Source: an uncultured Eubacteriales bacterium (GTDB taxonomy: Bacteria; Bacillota; Clostridia; Oscillospirales; CAG-272). Taken from it: a stretch of 64,000 nt of DNA. Where the stretch lies: contig CAJLCI010000008.1 of NCBI GenBank assembly GCA_905205065.1, positions 15,440 through 79,439 on the forward strand, in the 5' to 3' direction. The position numbers were made by a program, and so were the translations under genes. Positions within the stretch are counted from its first letter, which is position 1. Each line of letters begins with the position of its first letter. The notes under the pieces were generated by a model, which was given only the letters and a program-made list of their open reading frames with translations, was not told the DNA's origin and searched no databases. Shown one piece after another: positions 57,963 to 64,000 of the stretch.

Positions 57963-58946
57963 ATGAAAGATTTTTTCTGTAAATTTGAAAATAGATATGG
58001 CTTTAGAATTATAGGCGAACCAATAAAATTAAGCGGTGGATTTATGCACAAAATGTATGCTTTACATACTACGGAGGGAAATTTTGCTATTAAGCTTCTT
58101 AATCCTTTTGTGATGAAACGGGAAACGGCTATGAGTAGCTTTGACACTGCCGAAAAGTTAGAAAAAATGCTTGAATCAAGAAAGCTTCCGATTTTACCGG
58201 CATTGTCTTTTGATGGTAAAAAAATGCAGGAAATCAACGGACAGTATTTTTATTTATTTAATTATTTTGAGGGAAAGGCGCTTACAGGAAAAGAAATTAC
58301 TTGTTTTCATTGCAAAGAAATGGGAGTTGCATTAGCTGCAATTCATAGTACAGTTAAAAAGAAATCCGATGAGCCAATAGAAAGTATGCAGATTGATTGG
58401 GATTTCTATATCAGAGAATTGGAAAAGAGTAAAAATCCGCTGTATGATTTGTTGTATGCAAATTATTCTTTGATTTTAGATAGCCAGGAAAAAGGCAATC
58501 GGGCTAAAAAAGAATTACCTCAAATATCTGCTGTATGCCACAATGATATGGATCCTAAAAATGTTTTATGGAGAGAAAATGATTACCGTATTATCGATTT
58601 GGAATGCCTCTCTTATAATAATCCTATAATGGAATTATTTGAATCGGCATTATGCTGGTCGGGATACGAAGAATGCGAAATAAATTTTGAATTGTTTCAG
58701 GCTTTTATTCAAGGGTATAAAAACGCTGGAGGAAAACTTCCTGTTGACTGGCAAGTTTTGTATGATTGTAATAACGGCAGGCTGGAATGGCTGGAATATA
58801 ATATTAAACGGGTTTTAGGAATTGATTGCGGCGCTGACGAAAAAGAATTAGGGAGAAATCAGGCAGCTGAAACCATACGACATATTGTTTATTATAATAG
58901 TATTCGAGAACAGATATTAAAGAAATGTGCAAATATAATTATATGA
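57963..58946 (+). CDS. Aminoglycoside phosphotransferase-family kinase
   Basis: Kinase-like protein of about 327 residues. N-lobe with GGFMHKMYAL and Lys in NFAIKLL; C-lobe with the catalytic Brenner motif VCHNDMDPKNVLW and metal-binding IIDLECLSYNNPIME. Choline, thiamine or aminosugar kinases and true antibiotic kinases all share this pattern; the substrate is unknown. ATG 57963 follows AGGTGT. The gene is clearly more AT-rich than its neighbours, with codon use like the phage region, suggesting recent acquisition. Confidence 0.82.
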   Translation: MKDFFCKFENRYGFRIIGEPIKLSGGFMHKMYALHTTEGNFAIKLLNPFVMKRETAMSSFDTAEKLEKMLESRKLPILPALSFDGKKMQEINGQYFYLFNYFEGKALTGKEITCFHCKEMGVALAAIHSTVKKKSDEPIESMQIDWDFYIRELEKSKNPLYDLLYANYSLILDSQEKGNRAKKELPQISAVCHNDMDPKNVLWRENDYRIIDLECLSYNNPIMELFESALCWSGYEECEINFELFQAFIQGYKNAGGKLPVDWQVLYDCNNGRLEWLEYNIKRVLGIDCGADEKELGRNQAAETIRHIVYYNSIREQILKKCANIII

Positions 58947-59314
58947 TAAACACAAGTTTTCCACAGGATTTATTGTGAAAAGCTGCCTTTCTGAAAAAGA
59001 TAATAAAGAGAAAAAGGAGAGAAGAGAGAAAGAGAGTTTCTTATCTTTGTCTTATCTTATCTATTCTAATCTTATCTATTCTTATCTGTGGCGTGACGTC
59101 ACGTGACTGTCACGTGACAAGTATGAACAGATATTGATAACAAACGCAAAAGTTTGATGATTTAAGCATAACAATCAATTTACAGATTATGTGATTAAGT
59201 GCAATAAAATATTACAAATATATAGTTTGATTGTATTATATGATTGTATTATGAAATAAATTGTATATTTTTCGAAGTGATCTTTTCATCGGCAATTATC
59301 TTGTCACTCAAAAA
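58947..59314. other. Non-coding gap with purine/pyrimidine tract and palindromes
   Basis: A purine tract (59003-59036) is followed by CTTATCTATT-like repeats (59038-59088), then overlapping palindromes GTGACGTCAC (59093-59102) and GTCACGTGAC twice (59098-59107 and 59109-59118), 11 bases apart. The palindromes look like a tandem operator. No gene was found. Confidence 0.5.
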
Positions 59315-59357
59315 AATAAGCGGAGCCCTTCCCCATAAAAGAAGGACTCCGCTTATT
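59315..59357. terminator. Bidirectional terminator
   Basis: AATAAGCGGAG (59315-59325) and CTCCGCTTATT (59347-59357), with a further partial stem (CCTTCC / GAAGG) inside. It lies between convergent genes and has an A-run left and T-rich DNA right. Confidence 0.85.
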
Positions 59358-59408
59358 TCTGAATATTAATATTTTTTTACATACATGAAAACAAATTTGT
59401 TTTACATA

Positions 59409-59819
59409 TTATTTTGTGTACTTTTCAAGTTCTGCAGGAAGCTCTTCTATCGGAATTGAAGAAGTAACAACAATGTTCATTTGATGTTCTGCTGTAAATT
59501 TATCAAGCTTCTTAATGAACTCGATAAATTCATTTATATCGTTATTGCAGATTTTAAGAGCCGAATCAATAAACAAATCTGTCACATCGTGATTGCTTGC
59601 GAACATACCGCTCACAAAGCCGTAAAGCGAGCGGGCATCGTCAATCGCGTATTCGTCGACGTCTACCAGCCTTGCCTGATATTTTATTTCGTGAATCAGC
59701 TTGTTTCCTTTTTCAACACAAATTACACAACCCTTTGTAGCTGTAACCGCTGCATTTGCCATGTCAATAAGCTGCTTTGTCTTTCCCGTTCCCTTAATTC
59801 CGACAATCAGTTTTATCAT
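59409..59819 (-). CDS. Small P-loop protein
   Basis: 136 residues with Walker A VGIKGTGKTKQLIDMA at the very N-terminus and VCVEKGNKLIHEIKY, then a hydrophobic strand LFIDSALKI and NIVVTSSIPIEELP. Such short P-loop proteins are common in Clostridia and often labelled ATP-binding protein; the function is unknown. It lies 38 bases after pgi on the same strand. Confidence 0.72.
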   Translation of the reverse strand: MIKLIVGIKGTGKTKQLIDMANAAVTATKGCVICVEKGNKLIHEIKYQARLVDVDEYAIDDARSLYGFVSGMFASNHDVTDLFIDSALKICNNDINEFIEFIKKLDKFTAEHQMNIVVTSSIPIEELPAELEKYTK

Positions 59820-59857
59820 TTTGTGTCCTCCTGATTAAATTTTTGATTTGGTGAAGT

Positions 59858-61204
59858 TCAGTTTGTTTTACCGGTTCTTTTCTCCAGCTCGGTACGTAAA
59901 GCCTCGTATCCGGGCTTGCCGAGAAGCGCGTACATGTTGGTTTTATATGCTTCAACACCCGGCTGGTTAAAAGGATTAACGCCGAGCATATAAGCCGAAA
60001 CGCCGCAAGCGAGTTCAAAGAAATAAACGAGAGAGCCAAAGGTGTGTGCCGACCGGTCGTCAGCTTCTATCACAATGTTCGGTACACCGCCGTCACTGTG
60101 CGCGATTGCCGTCGCAGTAAACGCAGTGCGGTTAACATCCTTCATCATCTCACCGGAAAGAAAATTCAGTCCGTCAAGATTATCCTTATCCTCTTCAATT
60201 CTGATGTCAGAGGCAGGATTGTCTATATAAAGAACAGTTTCTATAAGATTCCGCTCGCCCTGCTGAATAAGCTGACCGAGAGAATGAAGGTCGGTTGAAA
60301 AAATTGCAGAAGCCGGGTAAAGAGCGACACCGTCTTTTCCCTCGCTCTCTCCGAAAAGCTGCTTCCACCACTCTGCAAAGAGAGCTACGCTTGTATCATA
60401 CGAAGCAAAAAGTTCTATTTTCTTTCCGTTTCTGTAAAAGAAGTTACGGACAGCCGCATATTTCATCACATCGTTTTCGGAAAACTTTTTTGAAGTATAC
60501 TTTGCCCTTGCATCTGCCGCACCCTTCATCATTTCATCGATGTCAATACCCGCTGCCGCGATCGGAAGAAGTCCTACCGCGGTGAGAACAGAGTATCGTC
60601 CGCCAATATTATCCGGAACAACAAAGGTTTCGTATCCCATACTGTCGGCAAATCTTTTGAGCGTACCGCGGCATTTATCGGTAGTTACAAAAATTCTCTT
60701 TGCCGCCTCATCCGCTCCGTACCGTTTTTCGATGTAAGAACGGAATATGCGAAAAGCGAGCGCAGGCTCGGTGGTAGTTCCCGATTTTGAAATAACATTA
60801 AGGCATACATCCCTTCCCTCGCAGAGCTCAAGAAGCTCGTTTATGTATGAAGGAGTAAGTGAGTTGCCTGCGAAATATATGTCTGGAGTATCTTTCTTAA
60901 GCGAATTGTATAGCGGACTCTTTACAAATTCAATCGCCGCCCTTGCGCCGAGATAGGACCCGCCGATTCCGATTACTATAAATATATCACAATGACCTTT
61001 AATGTATTCAGCCGCTTTTTTTATTCTGAGAAATTCTTCCCTGTCATAGTTCAAAGGAAGATCGCGCCAGCCGAGAAAATCGTTTCCCTCTCCGCTTCCC
61101 GTCATTACCTTTTCAAACGCACTATTTGTCTCTGACTCAAGAGCCGTGAGCTGATCTCCGGAAATAAACTTTCCAGAGTACGCCAAATCAAGTTTTATTG
61201 CCAT
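59858..61204 (-). CDS. pgi: Glucose-6-phosphate isomerase
   Basis: Interconverts glucose-6-phosphate and fructose-6-phosphate. 448 residues, the short Firmicutes form. [38 protein letters not shown] (phosphate binding), [13 protein letters not shown] and the catalytic Lys region [23 protein letters not shown] 61204 follows GAGGGA. Confidence 0.95.
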   Translation of the reverse strand: MAIKLDLAYSGKFISGDQLTALESETNSAFEKVMTGSGEGNDFLGWRDLPLNYDREEFLRIKKAAEYIKGHCDIFIVIGIGGSYLGARAAIEFVKSPLYNSLKKDTPDIYFAGNSLTPSYINELLELCEGRDVCLNVISKSGTTTEPALAFRIFRSYIEKRYGADEAAKRIFVTTDKCRGTLKRFADSMGYETFVVPDNIGGRYSVLTAVGLLPIAAAGIDIDEMMKGAADARAKYTSKKFSENDVMKYAAVRNFFYRNGKKIELFASYDTSVALFAEWWKQLFGESEGKDGVALYPASAIFSTDLHSLGQLIQQGERNLIETVLYIDNPASDIRIEEDKDNLDGLNFLSGEMMKDVNRTAFTATAIAHSDGGVPNIVIEADDRSAHTFGSLVYFFELACGVSAYMLGVNPFNQPGVEAYKTNMYALLGKPGYEALRTELEKRTGKTN

Positions 61205-61302
61205 TATACTGTCCCTCGCGGAATTTCAAATTTATATATTTTTTACGATTTCATTATACACTCATTTTTTAATTCTTGCAATAGCAATTTGTTATATTTT
61301 TT

Positions 61303-62562
61303 TTAAATCATAAAAAAATTTAAAATTATGTCGATCAGGACCTGAAAATATCCGATACGGTCAACAGTTTCCGCTGCCGTTACCGCGGATTCTCCAAGTT
61401 CAGTATCGCCGCACTTATAAACAATCCGCCCGACCACAGTTCCGGCTTCAATCGGAGCGTTCAGAAGCTCCGGTATTTCTGTTACTACCTCTATATTGCT
61501 TCCTGAATTTTTGTCAATTACACGTTTGTATTCGGCCGCTGTAAGTAAACAGCTGTCCTTAGTTCCTCCCACAACGCGTATCTCGTCGAGTGACTTTTCC
61601 GGATAATTCATTAAGGAGTACCCCGCAAAGCCGATATCAAGAAGTTTTTTCGCGGAGGCATTGCGCGCGTCGCGCGTCGTCGATCCCATTATTACAGCGA
61701 TGAGATGAAGATCGTTTCTCTTCGCCGTCGCGCTTATACAAAAGCCGGCCTTCGATGTTGAACCTGTTTTAAGTCCGGTAGCGCCGTCGTAAAATCTTAT
61801 AAGCTTGTTGGTGTTTGCGAGTGTGAATTCTCCGCCTCTTATAGAATCCATCCATGTTGAGCTGTACTCAATAATTTTGGGATGCGTTAAAAGTTCAGCT
61901 GACATAATTGCAATATCGCGTGCTGAAGTGACATGATTTGTCGTTGTATCATCAAGACCGTTTGTATTTTCAAAATGAGTCGAATTCATGCCCAACTCAG
62001 CGGCTCTCGTATTCATCAGGGAAACAAAGCCCTCTTCGCTTCCGCTTATAAATTCGGCAAGTGCAACCGCCGCGTCGTTTGCTGACGATATCACAACACA
62101 TTTGATCATATCTTCAACAGACATTTGTTCCCCCGGCTGTAGATATACCTGAGAGCCTCCCATAGACGCCGCGTTTTCACTGACGGAAATTATATCGGTT
62201 AGGGCTATTCTTCCTGAATCTATAGCCTCCATAGTCAGCAATAGAGTCATTACCTTTGTTACAGATGCAGGCGGAAGCGCTTCATCGGCATTGTATTCAT
62301 ATAAAACGGTTCTTGTTTCGGCCTCCATAAGTATAGCACTTTTAGCGTCAAGCTCCGGTTCCTCGGCATTTATGCCTGCACCGGAGTAAAAAATTCCCGC
62401 GGACGATATTGAAATAAAGGCAGCCGTGACAAACGATAAAAATTTTAGCTTTTTATCTTTATTTTTATCAATGGCGTTTTTATCAATGATGTAATTTTTG
62501 TCGATGGCATTGGATTTAAAAATTTTGAGATTACCGTCTGTTTTTTTAGATAAAATTTTCAT
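61303..62562 (-). CDS. dacF: D-alanyl-D-alanine carboxypeptidase (DacF/DacA type)
   Basis: Penicillin-binding protein that trims the terminal D-Ala from peptidoglycan stems. About 419 residues from ATG 62562 after CGGAGC. SxxK is in LPPASVTKVMTLLL, SxN in VISSANDAAVALAEF, KTG in GATGLKTGSTSKAGFC; a C-terminal beta domain and a final hydrophobic anchor (FQVLIDIILNFFM) follow. Before the signal segment there is an unusual repeat, NAIDKNYIIDKNAIDKN, encoded by a 15-bp tandem repeat (62455-62515). In spore formers DacF shapes the cortex. Confidence 0.9.
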   Translation of the reverse strand: MKILSKKTDGNLKIFKSNAIDKNYIIDKNAIDKNKDKKLKFLSFVTAAFISISSAGIFYSGAGINAEEPELDAKSAILMEAETRTVLYEYNADEALPPASVTKVMTLLLTMEAIDSGRIALTDIISVSENAASMGGSQVYLQPGEQMSVEDMIKCVVISSANDAAVALAEFISGSEEGFVSLMNTRAAELGMNSTHFENTNGLDDTTTNHVTSARDIAIMSAELLTHPKIIEYSSTWMDSIRGGEFTLANTNKLIRFYDGATGLKTGSTSKAGFCISATAKRNDLHLIAVIMGSTTRDARNASAKKLLDIGFAGYSLMNYPEKSLDEIRVVGGTKDSCLLTAAEYKRVIDKNSGSNIEVVTEIPELLNAPIEAGTVVGRIVYKCGDTELGESAVTAAETVDRIGYFQVLIDIILNFFMI

Positions 62563-62717
62563 ATACTGCTCCGTTCTGCCGCTACTGCGGCCTTTCAATA
62601 AAAGCTTAAAGCCTGTCATGAATTTTGGTGTAATGGTCAGTATATTTTTATTTATCTTTCCCGCGGTTTATTCACAAAATGCAGATATGTATCAAATAAC
62701 TTTTGGTATTTCCGGAA

Positions 62718-63614
62718 TTACTGTTTGCCGTAAATCTCCGGATGGCGAAATTTTGCCGCAGTGACAGTGTTCCGCAGAAGCGTTGTTATTGTCATTGGTC
62801 CTACGCCTCCCGGTACCGGCGTTATTTTTGCCGCTCTTGGATACACGCTTTCAAAGTCAACGTCTCCGCACAGTTTTCCCTGTTCATCACGGTTCATTCC
62901 TACGTCGATTACAACGGCTCCGTCCTTTATCATATCGCCTGTAATAAGGCCGGCCAGCCCGACGGCTACGACAAGTATATCCGCTCTTCTACATACTTCG
63001 GAAAGCTCCCTCGTTTTTGAATGAGCGATTGTAACAGTTGCATTTTTATGAAGCAGAAGCATTGCCATAGGCTTTCCCACAATATTGCTCCGACCTACAA
63101 TTACGCACTCCTTACCGACAGGATCGACACCGCTCTTTTCCAGAAGCGTCATCACTCCGGCTGGAGTACATGGAAGCATATGAAAATCCCCCATCATAAT
63201 GTGTCCGACGTTTTCAGCTCCGAAAGCGTCAACATCCTTTTCTCCTGATATAGCGGCAAGCACGGCGGACTCGTCGATTCCGCTTCCTCCCTCGGATTTT
63301 TTTGGAAGAGGCAGTTGTACAAGAATTCCGTCGGTTTCGTCATCAGCGTTCAAGCTGTCGATAAGATTCATCAGCTCACTCTGGCTTGTTTCTTTTGGCA
63401 GACGGTAAACAGAAGAGCGTATTCCCGCCTCAATACATGCCTTTTCTTTGTTTCTTACATAAACCTGCGATGCAGGATTTTCTCCGACGATTATAACCGC
63501 AAGAGACGGCTTTCTCGTCATGGCGGCAACCTCTTGTGCTATTTCGGCGCGGCACTGAGCCGCAATTGCCTTTCCGTCGATTATTTTTTCATCTTTTTTT
63601 GCAGTGTCTGTCAT
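62718..63614 (-). CDS. folD: Methylenetetrahydrofolate dehydrogenase/cyclohydrolase
   Basis: Bifunctional folate enzyme interconverting 5,10-methylene- and 10-formyl-THF. About 298 residues: YVRNKEKACIEAG (catalytic Lys), DGILVQLPLP, MLPCTPAGVMTLLEKSG, VGRSNIVGKPMAMLLL (NADP site) and TPVPGGVGPMTITTLL. The start is ATG 63614 after AAAGGCATGGT; the in-frame ATG at 63626 is part of that context. No other folate gene is adjacent. Confidence 0.95.
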   Translation of the reverse strand: MTDTAKKDEKIIDGKAIAAQCRAEIAQEVAAMTRKPSLAVIIVGENPASQVYVRNKEKACIEAGIRSSVYRLPKETSQSELMNLIDSLNADDETDGILVQLPLPKKSEGGSGIDESAVLAAISGEKDVDAFGAENVGHIMMGDFHMLPCTPAGVMTLLEKSGVDPVGKECVIVGRSNIVGKPMAMLLLHKNATVTIAHSKTRELSEVCRRADILVVAVGLAGLITGDMIKDGAVVIDVGMNRDEQGKLCGDVDFESVYPRAAKITPVPGGVGPMTITTLLRNTVTAAKFRHPEIYGKQ

Positions 63615-63831
63615 TTTTATAACCATGCCTTTCTGTCAGGATAAATATACTAAAAATTAAGCGGAAAATTATTTTTCATATTTGATTTCGTTGATTCGCT
63701 TTGTTTTTGATTTAAATTCGCTTTAGTTTCTTGTTTTTGGTTTTTCCCTTTAATTTTTCATCTATTTATTCTTCTATAATTTTTTATCTTTAGTTTTTCA
63801 CCTTTATTATCATAGTTCGTCTTTCATTTTA
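63615..63831. other. T-rich non-coding leader of folD
   Basis: T-rich DNA with loosely repeated words (TTTAGTTTTT, TTTTTCAC) and no open frame. It is continuous with the 16-bp array that starts at about 63832. Confidence 0.4.
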
Positions 63832-64000
63832 CCTGTCAGTGTTTTTATTGGTCTAATCGGAGCTTTTAATTATCATTTTGTCTGTCAGTATTTTTACCGG
63901 TCTTATCAGAGTTTCTATTATTATTTTGTCTGCCAGTATTTTCATCGGTCTTATCAGAGTTTCTATTATTATTTTGTCTGCCAGTATTTTCATCGGTCTT
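63832..64000 (-). repeat. Tandem array of 16-bp units in 48-bp blocks (runs off window)
   Basis: Three 16-bp units make a 48-bp block: GTCTGCCAGTATTTTC, ATCGGTCTTATCAGAG and TTTCTATTATTATTTT. The block is nearly perfect in the last two copies and degenerate in the first, which contains CGGAGCTTTTAAT as in the array at 56463-56746. The right end is outside the window. Confidence 0.85.

Noticed and set aside
1..64000. tRNA, rRNA and tmRNA genes
   Set aside because: No cloverleaf, CCA-ended stem or rRNA core sequence was recognised on either strand by eye; only RNase P RNA is clear.

Overview
The window (64 kb) is a chromosome segment of an anaerobic, spore-forming, Gram-positive bacterium of the class Clostridia. 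The evidence is an alpha/beta-type small acid-soluble spore protein, the late sporulation sigma factor SigK, a minimal two-gene SUF (SufC/SufB) pair, lipoproteins and secreted proteins of monoderm type, a dockerin-bearing secreted protein, L-fucose isomerase, and many oxygen-sensitive Fe-S oxidoreductases. A gut or rumen relative of the Oscillospirales-type lineages would fit, but that placement is inference.

Layout. 0-4.3 kb: pyruvate kinase (5' end outside the window), release factor 2, two small membrane proteins and the SASP gene. 4.5-8.8 kb: a compact, AT-rich element on the minus strand with the gene set of a filamentous phage (inovirus): HUH Rep, ssDNA-binding-like protein, signal-peptide-bearing coat protein, Zot-like ATPase, several small membrane proteins and a pIII-like adsorption protein. 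It is bounded by a 21-bp direct repeat and has no integrase. The repeat lies inside rep, so integration splits rep and circularisation would restore it. 8.9-10.5 kb: a small membrane protein, an orphan domain of a hydrogenase-cluster phosphatase, and a thioredoxin-fold [2Fe-2S] protein.

10.5-23.6 kb (all minus strand): a reductive C4 branch in one block. In transcription order it holds an LDH-type dehydrogenase with a malate-type specificity residue, class II fumarase, HdrB, HdrC, HdrA, MvhD/FloxD, FloxC, FloxB, FloxA, FrdB, FrdA and an AspT-family exchanger. The arrangement suggests oxaloacetate to malate to fumarate to succinate, with NADH oxidation by an electron-bifurcating Hdr-Flox complex tied to fumarate reduction, and the exchanger moving a dicarboxylate.

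24-40 kb: fucose isomerase and a divergent AraC regulator, SufC/SufB, a dockerin protein, SigK, exopolyphosphatase plus polyphosphate kinase, an RNA methyltransferase, a P-loop ATPase, a B12-binding radical SAM protein and a PurN-like protein without its catalytic Asn/His. 40-64 kb: a PLP enzyme, an intact and a degenerate M42 peptidase, MurD, RNase P RNA, nicotinate phosphoribosyltransferase, two SGNH hydrolases in tandem, cell-surface and housekeeping genes (YerB, polysaccharide deacetylase, sugar kinase, YhaM, an intrinsic-factor-like secreted protein, BirA, glucose-6-phosphate isomerase, DacF, FolD) and one AT-rich phosphotransferase.

Two patterns cut across the genes. First, many 5' leaders carry tandem arrays of degenerate 12-16 bp units (26.2, 37.1, 41.6, 44.2, 56.5 and 63.8 kb). 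In two cases they lie between a near-consensus promoter and the start codon, and some distant arrays share a unit. Second, at least six start codons are preceded by the same extended ribosome-binding context, AAGGNATGGT followed by 6-8 bases and the start.
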